Source: JAMXLO01 sp963819855 (GTDB taxonomy: Bacteria > Pseudomonadota > Alphaproteobacteria > Acetobacterales > Acetobacteraceae). Taken from it: DNA of 64,000 bases. Below, one piece after another: positions 42,374 through 51,572 of this stretch. Where the stretch lies: assembly GCA_963819855.1 (NCBI GenBank), contig CAWFYC010000017.1, forward strand, positions 1-64,000, given 5' to 3'. The notes under the pieces were generated by a model. That model saw only the letters and a list, made by a program, of their open reading frames with translations. It had not been told where the DNA came from and did no database searches. The stretch's first letter is position 1. Every line of letters starts with the position of its first letter. A program made the translations under genes and the position numbers.

Positions 42374-44194
42374 CAGAAGGCCTGCCCGATCCCGATGTAC
42401 AGTTCGAAAGCGTCGCCGTGGGCCTCGCGGTTCAATGGAATTGCGACATCAAGACGAATTGGCCCGATCGAGGTGTAATACCGTGCCCCGATACCTGCTC
42501 CCACCCGCCAGTTGCTGGTGAACGGCGAGCCTTCGGCGGCCACCTGGCCGGCATCGACGAATGCCACCACGCCGTAGTGCTCCAGGATGCGCTGGCGCAA
42601 TTCGACCGACGCCGCGCTGACGGCGGTGCCGCCGGTCGGCTTGCCGTCCGGAAATTGCGGGCCGATCGACTGATACCGGAAGCCGCGCACGGTGCCCGAG
42701 CCGCCGGCATAGAAGCGCTGGTCGGGCGGCAGGCTGAACACGTTGGCGCCGAACGCCTTGCCCACCAGGCCGCGCACCGCCACTACGCTGCGCCCGCTGC
42801 CGCTGAGATCGAAATAGGCGGAGCCGGAAAGCTGCGCGATGGTGAAGGTGGCGCTGGTGCCGCCGAGCGACTGAGTGGGCGTCAGCAGCAGTGTGGCGCG
42901 GACGCCGTCGGTCGGATCCAGCAGGTTGTTCGTATTATCGAATTGCACCGACAGCGGCAGGCCGACCAGGTCGTAGCGGCGAGTCACGAATTCCTGAGTT
43001 ATGTCCTCCTGCTCGCCGCTGACGCCGATGCCCACCGTCCAATGGGCCGACAGCTTCCGGCTGAGCTCGATCTTCTGCGTCAGCGCCCGCTGGTCGTACG
43101 CATCCAGACTCTGATCGACGGCGCCGAGACTCGACCGTCAGCGCCTGATCGCGCGCCAAAAAATCCGGCTTGATGAACTGGATGTTGAGATTGTAGCCGG
43201 GCTTCTGCACCGCGTTGCCGCCGAGCTGGATGCCGCCGGTGATGTTGAGCTGCTCGGCGTTGCCGAACAGGTTGCGGTGATGCCAGCCGGCGGTGAGATT
43301 GGCGCCGAGGTCGGTCGAGTACGCCGCGCCGACGTCGACCGAGTGCAGCGGCCGCTCGGTGACGTCGATCAGGATCGGGATCGTCCCGTCGGGATCGACC
43401 TGCTCGCCAGGCTGGACGCGTACCACCGAGAAGACGCCGATCCCTGCCAGGTCCTCGCGCGCCGCCTGCAGCTGCGTCGGGCTGAAACGTTCACCGGAAT
43501 GCAGCAGCAGCCGGCGGCGGACATAGTCCTCGTTCACCGTTTTCAGGCCGGTGATGCGGATCGCGCCGATGTTGGCGTACGGCCCCTCGGTCGCGCGAAA
43601 GTCCACGTCCAGAAGCTGCTCGGCCGGCCGCAGGTTGACCGGTGGCAACTCGACGCGTGCCAGCGGGTGGCCCGCCTCGCGAATCGCCGACAGCAGCCGC
43701 TGCTGCGCCGCCAGCACATCGGCCGCGACCGCCGGCGCCCCCGGTATCAGGCCAAGCTGGTCGCGCGCCGACGGCGGCACGTCGCCCTCGATCGAGACAC
43801 GGCCGAGGTGGAACAACGGTCCCGGCTCGAAGTTGGCTGCTACCGGGACCGGCGGGTCGACGGGTGCCCGTTGCAGCAGATCCGGCAGATCGGCTTCGTC
43901 GAGCTGCCTGCCGTCCACGGTCAACGTCACCTTCGCCGCGTAATAGCCGAAGCTGGTCAACGCGGTCTCGAAGCGGCCGGCGTCGTCGCGCGCCCGGGTG
44001 ACCAACGCGAACGGACCGACCGGCGCCTTCTCGCGCAGCGACACCAGTTGTGAGGAGTCGTGCAGCGCCTGGTCCAACGCGGCATTGCCGGTCGGCGCGA
44101 GGGTCACCGTGTAGGGCTGCGGATCGGCGCCAAGCGCGGCCCCGCGGACCAGCAGGAGCGTGGCGATGAGCGGAACGAGGAGCAGTCGGCGCAT
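42373..44194 (-). CDS. tamA: Outer-membrane assembly protein TamA (single-base frameshift)
   Basis: A BamA/Omp85-type barrel protein of 606 residues after removing one base. It has a signal peptide (MRRLLLVPLIATLLLVRGAALG), POTRA domains (about residues 25-260; LFHLGRVSIEG and NIGAIRITGLKTVNEDYVRRRLLL are typical starts) and a C-terminal barrel ending in ELYIGIGQAF. The frame shifts near 43127-43135; the chain then continues as LGAVDQSLDAYDQRALTQK. The length is 3n+1. Since tamB is intact and coupled to it, a sequencing insertion is more likely than loss of function. Confidence 0.85.
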
Positions 44195-44257
44195 GGCCCG
44201 CAGCGTAGCCGCTGCAAGTTCCGTCAAGTGTCACGGTTGCGCCATTGTTAGGAATCG

Positions 44258-45229
44258 GTGCGCAAGCTATCTCGGCACATCATGAGGGGAACCTCCCGTC
44301 ATCCGCGCCGCCTGGCCGCCCGCCGTCCCGTGCTGGCGCGCGACGATGTGTCCGGCGATGCCGCGCTCCTGCCGATCGCCGGCGGCGCCCTGGGGATACT
44401 GCGCCCGATTCGGGTCGCGCGCCGCGGCGGGGGCGTGTTGCTGTGGACGCTATCATGCATGCCGATCCAGGCGGTGTGCCTGGCGCTGCCCGGGCGCCCG
44501 AAGGTGGCGTTCGCCCGCCTCTACTGGTCCGTTGTGTGCCGCCTGCTCGGACTTCGGGTGCGGATGATCGGCGCTGCCGCGGAACCAGCCGGCGGCCGGT
44601 CCGTGGTATTCGTCTCCAACCATTCGTCGTGGCTCGATGTACCGGTGCTCGGGGGGCGGCTCGACGCCTGCTTCGTGTCCAAGGACGAGGTGGGGCGCTG
44701 GCCGTTCGTGGGAACCATCGCGCGGCTCGGCCGCACCGTGTTTGTCTCGCGCCAGCGTCACGCGACCGGTCGCGAGCGCGATGTGCTGCGCGAGCGGCTT
44801 GCTGTCGGCGACAATCTGCTGCTGTTCCCGGAAGGCACCACGTCCGACGGATCGCGCGTACTGCCGTTCCGCAGTTCGTTCTTTGCGATCGCCGAAGGTG
44901 CCGATCCGCCGCTGATTCAGCCGGTTTCGGTGGTCTACGACCGATTGGGCGGATTGCCGACCGGGAGGGCGAGCCGGCCGGTGTTTGCCTGGTATGGCGA
45001 CATGGACCTGGCATCGCATTTCTGGCGCTTCGGCCAGCGCCGCGGACTGCGCGTCAGCATCCTGCTGCTGCCGCCGCTCGATCCGGCGCGCTTCGCCAGC
45101 CGCAAGGCGTTGTCGCACGCGGTATGGCGGGCTGTGGCAGATGGTGCCTCGACGCTGCGGCAGAACCGGCCGGTGCCGGAATCCGTGATCGCAGCCGAGA
45201 CGACGATGGTGGAGCCGGCTTATGGCTGA
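44258..45229 (+). CDS. 1-acyl-sn-glycerol-3-phosphate acyltransferase (PlsC family)
   Basis: A 323-residue acyltransferase. The catalytic NHSSWLD (H-x4-D) near residue 123 and the FPEGTTSDGS motif near 191 are clear, and a membrane segment precedes them (VLLWTLSCMPIQAVCLALP). It would acylate lysophosphatidate to phosphatidate, or a related lipid. The GTG at 44258 with AGGA 5 nt upstream is taken; ATG 44282 is an alternative. It is divergent from tamA by about 60 bp and lies before miaB, as in many alphaproteobacteria. Confidence 0.87.
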   Translation: MRKLSRHIMRGTSRHPRRLAARRPVLARDDVSGDAALLPIAGGALGILRPIRVARRGGGVLLWTLSCMPIQAVCLALPGRPKVAFARLYWSVVCRLLGLRVRMIGAAAEPAGGRSVVFVSNHSSWLDVPVLGGRLDACFVSKDEVGRWPFVGTIARLGRTVFVSRQRHATGRERDVLRERLAVGDNLLLFPEGTTSDGSRVLPFRSSFFAIAEGADPPLIQPVSVVYDRLGGLPTGRASRPVFAWYGDMDLASHFWRFGQRRGLRVSILLLPPLDPARFASRKALSHAVWRAVADGASTLRQNRPVPESVIAAETTMVEPAYG

Positions 45230-45351
45230 CCGATTACGATGGCGGTTGACAGGATGACGGGGTTTCCTGCCAGACTGCGGCCTGACCCAGGAGGCAAACC
45301 GGAACTGCAGCGCTTGACCCGACCGACCGGCCTGATGACCACTCCGTATCG

Positions 45352-46721
45352 ATGAGCGGGATGGAGGCTGCGCCGAAGCGTCTGCACGTGATCACCTGGG
45401 GCTGCCAGATGAACGTGTATGACAGCGGGCGGATGGCCGATGTGCTGGCGCCTCTCGGCTATGCACCGACGGCGGTGCCGGACGGCGCCGACATGGTGAT
45501 CCTCAACACCTGCCACATCCGCGACAAGGCGGCCGAGAAGGTGTTCTCCGAACTTGGCCGGCTGCGCCGGCTGCAGGAGCGGCGTGCAGCGGACGGCGGG
45601 CGGATGATCCTGGCGGTTGCCGGCTGCGTGGCACAGGCCGAGGGCGAGGCAGATCCTGGCGCGGGCGCCGTATGTCGATATCGTGCTGGGACCGCAGACC
45701 TATCACCGGCTGCCGGAGATGGTGGCACGCGCGGCCCGTGCCGGCGGTGCGGTGATCGAGACCGATTTCCCGGCCGAGGACAAGTTCGACTATCCTCCCC
45801 GACACTGCGGCACCGCAGGGGATCACCGCGTTCCTCACCATCCAGGAGGGCTGCGACCGGTTCTGCAGCTTCTGCGTGGTGCCGTACACGCGCGGCGCCG
45901 AGACCAGTCGGCCGGCGGCGGCGGTGATCGCCGAGGCGCGGCGCCTGGTCGCGCAGGGCGCGCGCGAGATCACGCTGCTCGGCCAGAACGTCAACGCCTG
46001 GCATGGCGCGGCACCGGATGGCGGGACCTGGGGCCTTGGCCGGCTGCTGCGCGAGCTGGCGGAACTGCCCGGCCTGCTGCGGCTGCGCTACACCACGTCG
46101 CATCCGCGCGATATGGACGATGCGCTGATCATGGCGCATCGCGATGTGCCGACGCTGATGCCGTTCCTGCATCTGCCGGTGCAATCGGGGTCGGATCGGG
46201 TGCTGGCGGCGATGAACCGCCGGCACACCGCGGACGACTATCGGCGCCTGGCGGAGAGGCTGCGGGCTGCCCGGCCGGACCTCGCGCTGTCGTCCGACTT
46301 CATCGTGGGCCATCCGGGCGAGACCGACGCCGACTTTCAGGCCACTCTGGCGCTGGTCCACGAGGTTCGGTTCGCCCAGGCGTTCAGCTTCAAGTACTCG
46401 CCCCGACCCGGCACACCCGCCGCTGGCGCGCCATCGCAGGTGCCGGAAGGGGACAAGGAAGCACGGCTGGCGGAACTCCAGGCACTGCTGCGGACGCAGC
46501 AGGCCCGGTTCAATGCCCGCTGCGTCGGCCTGACACTGCCGGTGCTGTTCACCGGCCCCGGCCGCCATCCCGGCCAGGTCGCTGGACGCTCGCCGTTCCT
46601 CCAGCCGGTGCATGTAACCGGGCCTGACGATCTGATCGGCCGCGAGATTCCGGTGGAGATTGCCGCCGCGCTCCCCAATTCATTGTCTGGAACGCTCACC
46701 GAGGAGAGAGCCTGCGCTTGA
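45352..46721 (+). CDS. miaB: tRNA-2-methylthio-N6-dimethylallyladenosine synthase MiaB (two single-base frameshifts)
   Basis: A radical-SAM methylthiotransferase of 455 residues when two inserted bases are removed. The UPF0004 domain (TWGCQMNVYDS, NTCHIRDKA, VAGCVAQAEGE) holds the second cluster cysteines; the radical-SAM motif is EGCDRFCSFCVVPYTRG; the TRAM domain ends the chain. Frames change at about 45648 (a doubled G, then QILARAPYVDIVLG) and about 45795 (an extra C, then LPDTAAPQGITAFL). The span is 3n+2, as expected. It modifies A37 of tRNAs. It overlaps phoH by 4 bp (TTGA). Confidence 0.88.
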
Positions 46722-47770
46722 GCCAAGCCACTGCCATTCCGACCATTCCCGCCGCCTCCGCCCCCGGCAAGGCCGTGACCCTCCAGTTCAGTGACAACAC
46801 GCTGTTGCCGTTGCTGCTCGGCGACCATGACCGCCACATGGTGCGCATCGAGCAGGCACTCGGCGTCCGCCTGTCGTGTCGCGGCAACCGGGTGGCGATC
46901 ACCGGCGAACCGTCGCGCGTCGACGCCGTCCAGGCGATGCTGGAAGGGCTGTGGCGGCGGCTGGAACGCGGCGAGAGCGTCGGCCGGCCGGAGGTGGAGG
47001 CCGCGATCCGGCTATCGGATGCCGAGACCGACCCGCGCCTGCCACTGTCGGACGTGCCGGCGATCCGCACCCGGCGCGGTGCGGTGGGCCCGCGCAGCCC
47101 GGGTCAGGCCGCGTATATCGAGGCGCTGGCGACGCACGAGATGGTGTTCGGCGTCGGTCCCGCGGGCACCGGCAAGACCTATCTCGCGGTGGCCCAGGCG
47201 GTGGCGATGCTGCAGGCCGGCAAGGTGGATCGCATCGTGCTGTCGCGCCCCGCGGTCGAGGCGGGCGAGCGGCTGGGCTTCCTGCCGGGGGACATGAAGG
47301 AGAAGGTCGATCCGTATCTGCGCCCGCTGTATGACGCGCTGCATGACATGATGCCCGCCGAGCAGGTGGTGCGGCGGCTGGCCAACGGCGAGATCGAGGT
47401 GGCGCCGCTGGCCTTCATGCGTGGCCGCACGCTGGCGCACGCCTACGCAATTCTGGACGAAGCGCAGAACACCACATCGGTGCAGATGAAGATGTGGCTG
47501 ACGCGGATGGGGGAAGGCACGCGAATGGTGGTGACCGGCGATCTGACCCAGGTCGATCTGCCCACCGGCATGCGGTCCGGTCTGCGCGACGCGCTCGATA
47601 CGCTGGAGGGCGTCCAGGGCATCGGCGTGGTTCGCCTGGGCACTCGCGACGTGGTACGCCATCCGCTGGTCGCGCGGATCGTGGACGCGTATGATCAGCG
47701 CGCCGCAGCCGAGGGCGACAAGCGACGCGAGGCCCGGCGGCGGGGTGAGAACGAGGGGACCGGCAAATAG
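46718..47770 (+). CDS. PhoH-like phosphate-starvation ATPase (YbeZ)
   Basis: A 350-residue PhoH-family protein. An N-terminal KH-like part (about residues 20-80) precedes a helicase-like ATPase: Walker A GPAGTGKTYLA, VLSRPAVEAGERLGFLPGD, Walker B AILDEAQNTT and GDLTQVDLP. PhoH/YbeZ is thought to work with YbeY in RNA processing and ribosome quality control. It starts at a TTG overlapping the miaB stop, with GAGGAGAGAG 8 nt upstream. The gene is followed 3 bp later by ybeY. Confidence 0.9.
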   Translation: MSQATAIPTIPAASAPGKAVTLQFSDNTLLPLLLGDHDRHMVRIEQALGVRLSCRGNRVAITGEPSRVDAVQAMLEGLWRRLERGESVGRPEVEAAIRLSDAETDPRLPLSDVPAIRTRRGAVGPRSPGQAAYIEALATHEMVFGVGPAGTGKTYLAVAQAVAMLQAGKVDRIVLSRPAVEAGERLGFLPGDMKEKVDPYLRPLYDALHDMMPAEQVVRRLANGEIEVAPLAFMRGRTLAHAYAILDEAQNTTSVQMKMWLTRMGEGTRMVVTGDLTQVDLPTGMRSGLRDALDTLEGVQGIGVVRLGTRDVVRHPLVARIVDAYDQRAAAEGDKRREARRRGENEGTGK

Positions 47771-47773
47771 GCG

Positions 47774-48232
47774 ATGGACCCCGAGGCAAGTAGCGGCCCC
47801 GCGCAGGCGGGGCTCCGGGACGAGATCAACGTCATCGTGGCGGAACCGGCCTGGCGCCGGCTGGTGAGGGACGCCGAGTCCGTGGCGGCACGTGCCGCTC
47901 GGGCGGCGGGCGCGCGGGGGACCGTGGTGCTGGCGGCCGATCGCACGGTGCGTGGCCTGAACCTGCGCCACCGTGGTCGCAACCGACCCACCAACGTGTT
48001 GACCTACGCGTCACCGGCGCCGGAAATGTTGCTGGCGCTCGGGGTGATCCGCCGCGAGGCCGCCGCCGCCGGACGTCGCCCGGCGCATCATCTGGCGCAT
48101 CTGGTGGTGCACGGCGCGCTGCATCTGGCCGGCCACGACCACCACCATCCTGGTGATGCGCGCCGCATGGAACTGGCCGAGGCGCGGATCCTGCACCGGC
48201 TCGGCGTGCCCAACCCATGGAAGCGCGCATGA
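47774..48232 (+). CDS. ybeY: Endoribonuclease YbeY
   Basis: A 152-residue metal-dependent endoribonuclease acting in 16S rRNA 3'-end maturation. The zinc motif H-x3-H-x5-H is complete: His113, His117 and His123 in HGALHLAGHDHH. NRPTNVLTYAS (about residues 70-80) is the conserved central segment; the acidic GDI motif that usually follows is degenerate here (LLALGVI). It overlaps the tlyC start by 4 bp. The order phoH-ybeY-tlyC is a widely conserved one. Confidence 0.92.
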   Translation: MDPEASSGPAQAGLRDEINVIVAEPAWRRLVRDAESVAARAARAAGARGTVVLAADRTVRGLNLRHRGRNRPTNVLTYASPAPEMLLALGVIRREAAAAGRRPAHHLAHLVVHGALHLAGHDHHHPGDARRMELAEARILHRLGVPNPWKRA

Positions 48233-49122
48233 GCCACAGCAACGGCGCGCGTGCATCGCTGCTGGACCGGCTGCGGCAGATGCTCGGCCGCCAGCCGGAG
48301 CACTCGCTGCGCAACTCGATCGCCGAGTTGGTGCAGGAGGCCGCGGAGGAGCAGGTGGTCGCCGGCGAGCAGCCGGAGCTCGACCGGCAGGAACGCGCAC
48401 TGATCGCCAACGTGCTGCACCTGCGCGAGACCACCGCCGATGACGTGATGGTGCCGCGCGCCGACATCGTGGCGATGCGGGCGGACGTGACGCTGGAGCA
48501 GGCGCTGGAGCAGATCCGTGCCGAGGGCCATTCGCGGCTGCCGGTGTACCGCGAGCAGCTCGATGACATCATCGGCATGGTGCATATCAAGGACGCGTTC
48601 GCCTATATCGGGCGGCCGGAGGCTTTTTCCCTCGAGGCGATCCTGCGCCGCCCGCTGATGGTGGCGCCGCAGATGCCGGTGCTGGACCTGCTGCTGCAGA
48701 TGCGCCAGCAGCGCATGCACCTGGCGCTGGTGATCGACGAGTACGGCGGCATCGACGGACTGGTCACGATCGAGGACCTGGTCGAGACGATCGTCGGCGA
48801 CATTTCAGATGAGCACGACGAGGTGCAGGCGGCGATGGTGGTGGAGCGCGCCGACGGGGCACTCGATATCAACGCGCGGCTGCCGGTGGAGGAGTTCGAG
48901 AGTCGCATGGGCCCGGTGCTGAGCGAGGACGAACGGGACGCCGACATCGACACCGTGGGCGGGCTGGTGTTCACGCTGGCCGGGCGGGTGCCGGCGAAGG
49001 GCGAGGTGATCAGCCACCCGTCGGGGATCGAGTTCCGCGTGCTGGATGCCGATCCGAGGAGGATACGGCGGGTAAGGGTGCGGCGGGCGGCCGAGGCCAC
49101 AGAGGCTGCGGCGGCGGAGTGA
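48229..49122 (+). CDS. HlyC/CorC family CBS-domain protein
   Basis: A 297-residue cytoplasmic protein with two CBS domains (about residues 66-185: DDVMVPRADIVAM and LLLQMRQQRMHLALVIDEYGG) and a C-terminal CorC_HlyC domain (DIDTVGGLVFTLAGRVPAKG). It belongs to the group annotated as hemolysin TlyC or as CorC, connected with Mg/Co efflux or ribosome-linked processes; haemolysis itself is not shown for most. ATG 48229 overlaps the ybeY stop (ATGA); an ATG at 48217 would add four residues. The usual next gene, lnt, is missing. Confidence 0.88.
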   Translation: MSHSNGARASLLDRLRQMLGRQPEHSLRNSIAELVQEAAEEQVVAGEQPELDRQERALIANVLHLRETTADDVMVPRADIVAMRADVTLEQALEQIRAEGHSRLPVYREQLDDIIGMVHIKDAFAYIGRPEAFSLEAILRRPLMVAPQMPVLDLLLQMRQQRMHLALVIDEYGGIDGLVTIEDLVETIVGDISDEHDEVQAAMVVERADGALDINARLPVEEFESRMGPVLSEDERDADIDTVGGLVFTLAGRVPAKGEVISHPSGIEFRVLDADPRRIRRVRVRRAAEATEAAAAE

Positions 49123-49219
49123 TGTGCGTAACCTGCCGGCTCGAGTGAAGCGCTGATCAGGCGGGGTTTCGCCGATGTCGCGGTGCGGCTGTGGGGCTGC
49201 CTGATCGGACTTTACGCCG

Positions 49220-50026
49220 CTATCGGGCGTGGCCGTGCGACATCCTGGTCTCGATCTGGGTCAGCAGTTCGGTCAGGCCGACGCTCATGATCACCAGGAC
49301 CAGGATCGCCGCGTAGGTGCCGGTCGCGTCGAACACGCCGGAATAGTATTCTATCATGAAGCCGATGCCACTGTTCGAAGCGATCAGCTCGGCCAGCAGC
49401 GTGTTGGTGAAGGCGTAGCGCACCGCGATGCGCATGCCGGTGAAGATCCACGGCAGCGTCGCGGGGAGCAATACCTTGCCGATCACCTCGAGCCGCGTCG
49501 CGCCCATCAGCGCCAGCGCTCGCGTGAGGTCGCGATCGACGTTGCGCACGCCGTCCAGCGTGCTGTTGAGCACCAGGAAGAACACGGTGATGGCGACCAA
49601 CGCCACCTTCGACTGGATGCCAATGCCGAACACGATGACGAACAGCGGCGCCAGCGCGATCTTCGGCATGGCGTAGAGCCCGGCGATGTACGGCGACAGC
49701 ACGCGATACAGACGCGGCATCAGTCCGAACAGCAGGCCGAGCGCGATGCCGGAGGCGGTGCCGATCGCATAGCCGAGCGCCATGGCGAGCAGGGTGGCGC
49801 CGACGTTCTCCCACAGCGAGCCATCCAGCAGCCAGCTCCACAGGCGTGCAACGATCTCCACCGGGCCGCTCATCCAGAAGCGTAGATCGGCGCTTGGCTG
49901 GTATTCCCACATCGCCAGCAGGAGCAGCGCCAGAACCAGGCGTGCGAGAATCCGGCCGGCCGTGGTGGAGAGAAAGCGGGCGATCGGCGCATCGGCGGGA
50001 CCCGACAGGCGGAGAGCCTCGCTCAT
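49220..50026 (-). CDS. ABC transporter permease, TauC/SsuC type (first of two)
   Basis: A 268-residue permease with six hydrophobic segments. The EAA-like loop ALALMGATRLEVIGKVLLPATLPWIFTGMRIAVRYAF (about residues 166-202) is the contact with the ATPase and is typical of TauC/SsuC/ThiX permeases. It overlaps the ATPase gene upstream by 4 bp and is last in the operon (binding protein, permease 2, ATPase, this permease). With the other permease it would form a heterodimeric channel for a small organic compound such as a sulfonate or pyrimidine. Confidence 0.87.
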   Translation of the reverse strand: MSEALRLSGPADAPIARFLSTTAGRILARLVLALLLLAMWEYQPSADLRFWMSGPVEIVARLWSWLLDGSLWENVGATLLAMALGYAIGTASGIALGLLFGLMPRLYRVLSPYIAGLYAMPKIALAPLFVIVFGIGIQSKVALVAITVFFLVLNSTLDGVRNVDRDLTRALALMGATRLEVIGKVLLPATLPWIFTGMRIAVRYAFTNTLLAELIASNSGIGFMIEYYSGVFDATGTYAAILVLVIMSVGLTELLTQIETRMSHGHAR

Positions 50027-50826
50027 ACGTCGGTCCCCCGCGTCACTTCGTCCTTCAGCTCATCCCACAGCGCCTCGTGCAGGTGAGCAAAATCTTCGGT
50101 GAAGCGGATGCGGAACACATCGCGCGGCCGCGGCAGATCGACGCTGCGGATCGTGCGGATGCGGCCGGGACGGGCGCTGAACACCACCACGCGGTCGGCG
50201 AGCGTGATCGCCTCGCCCAGATCGTGCGTCACGAACACCACCGTCATCCGGCGCTGCCGCGTCAGTTGCTGCAACTGATCGAGCATCAGCAGCTTGAGCT
50301 GCGCATCCAGCGCGCCGAACGGTTCGTCCATCAGCAGTGTCTCGGGCTCATAGATCAGCGTGCGCGCCAATGCGACGCGCTTGCGCATGCCACCCGACAG
50401 TTCGGCCGGATAGTGCCGCTCGAACCCGGTCAGTCCTACCAGTTCGATCATCTGCGCCACCCGCGCAGCCGCGTCCGCGCGCGGCACCGAGCGGCACTTC
50501 AGCTCCAATGCGATGCGGATGTTGTCCGCCGCGGTACGCCACGGCAGCAACGTGTCCTTCTGCGTCATGTAGCCGACCTGGCGGTTCGGCTCGCTCACCG
50601 TCACGCCGTGATACGACACCACGCCGGCGCTCGGCTGCAGCAGGCCGGCAATCAGGTTCAGGATCGTTGACTTACCGCAGCCGCTCGGCCCCACCAGCGC
50701 GACGAACTCATGGTCGAGGATCGTGAGGTCGATCGGCTGCAACGCCTCCACCTCGCGGTCGCGCGTGACGAACGTCTTGCCGACGCCGGCCAGGCTGATC
50801 TTCGGCGCGAGATCACCCCTCGGCAT
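50023..50826 (-). CDS. ABC transporter ATP-binding protein, TauB/SsuB type
   Basis: A 267-residue ATPase. Walker A GPSGCGKST (about residues 45-53), Q-loop GYMTQKDTLLPWR, signature LSGGMRKRVALART, Walker B LLMDEPFGALD and the switch His in FVTHDLGEA are all present. It would energise the two adjacent permeases. Its ATG lies inside the end of the upstream permease gene (14-bp overlap), so expression is coupled. Confidence 0.92.
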   Translation of the reverse strand: MPRGDLAPKISLAGVGKTFVTRDREVEALQPIDLTILDHEFVALVGPSGCGKSTILNLIAGLLQPSAGVVSYHGVTVSEPNRQVGYMTQKDTLLPWRTAADNIRIALELKCRSVPRADAAARVAQMIELVGLTGFERHYPAELSGGMRKRVALARTLIYEPETLLMDEPFGALDAQLKLLMLDQLQQLTRQRRMTVVFVTHDLGEAITLADRVVVFSARPGRIRTIRSVDLPRPRDVFRIRFTEDFAHLHEALWDELKDEVTRGTDV

Positions 50827-51571
50827 GGCGCCACCGCAGCATGTGCCGTTCGCCCCAGGTCGCGATTTCCGACACCGCCAGTCCCAGCAGCATCAGGATG
50901 AACAGCGCGGCGTAGAGCGATGTCATGTCGAATTGCGATGCCGCATCGCTGAGCAGGAAGCCGAGACCTCGCCGCGCCGCCAGCATTTCGCCGGTGGTGG
51001 CGGCCACCAGCGCATAGGGCAACGCGGTCTTGATGCCGCCAATGATCCACGCCATGCAGGCCGGCGCCACCACCTTCTGGAACAGTTCGCGTCGCGTGGA
51101 GCCCATCAGCTCGACCTGCGCGATCAGGTCATGGTCCACCGACGATGCACCGGCAAAGGTGTTGAAGAACATCAGGAAAAACACGACGAGTGTCACCAGC
51201 ACGATCTTCGGCAGCATGTCGAGGCCGAAGAACATGATGAACAGCGGCGCCAGCGCGACCAGCGGCACGCTGTAGAATGCCACCACGATCGGCCGCAGGA
51301 TGCCGGCGGCAATCGGTGCGCGACCGAGCAGCAGGCCGGCGAGGACGCCCAGCATCGAACCCGCTACCAGCCCGGTTACCACCTCGGTCAGTGTCGTTGC
51401 GACATGGAGATACAGCGTGCCTTGTAGCCACGCCGCCAGCTTCACCGCGATCAGGCTTGGCCGGCTGGTCCACTCGCCGCCGGAGACTTGCCCGACCGCC
51501 TCCCAGCCAGCCAGCAGCACAATCCCCACGGCGATCTGCCATAGAACGGTGGGATCGAAGCGCCGCGCCAT
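50813..51571 (-). CDS. ABC transporter permease, TauC/SsuC type (second of two)
   Basis: A 252-residue permease with about six hydrophobic segments. Its EAA-like loop is VELMGSTRRELFQKVVAPACMAWIIGGIKTALPYALVAA (about residues 150-188). It is related to, but clearly different from, the permease at 49220. It starts one base past the binding-protein stop. Two separate TauC-type genes in one operon suggest a heterodimer, whereas most members of this group use a homodimer. Confidence 0.87.
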   Translation of the reverse strand: MARRFDPTVLWQIAVGIVLLAGWEAVGQVSGGEWTSRPSLIAVKLAAWLQGTLYLHVATTLTEVVTGLVAGSMLGVLAGLLLGRAPIAAGILRPIVVAFYSVPLVALAPLFIMFFGLDMLPKIVLVTLVVFFLMFFNTFAGASSVDHDLIAQVELMGSTRRELFQKVVAPACMAWIIGGIKTALPYALVAATTGEMLAARRGLGFLLSDAASQFDMTSLYAALFILMLLGLAVSEIATWGERHMLRWRHAEG

Positions 51572-51572
51572 G

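Noticed and set aside
45640..45800. Programmed ribosomal frameshifting in miaB
   Set aside because: Two shifts in one gene, no slippery heptamer or downstream pseudoknot, and identical +1 breaks in seven unrelated genes fit sequence error far better.
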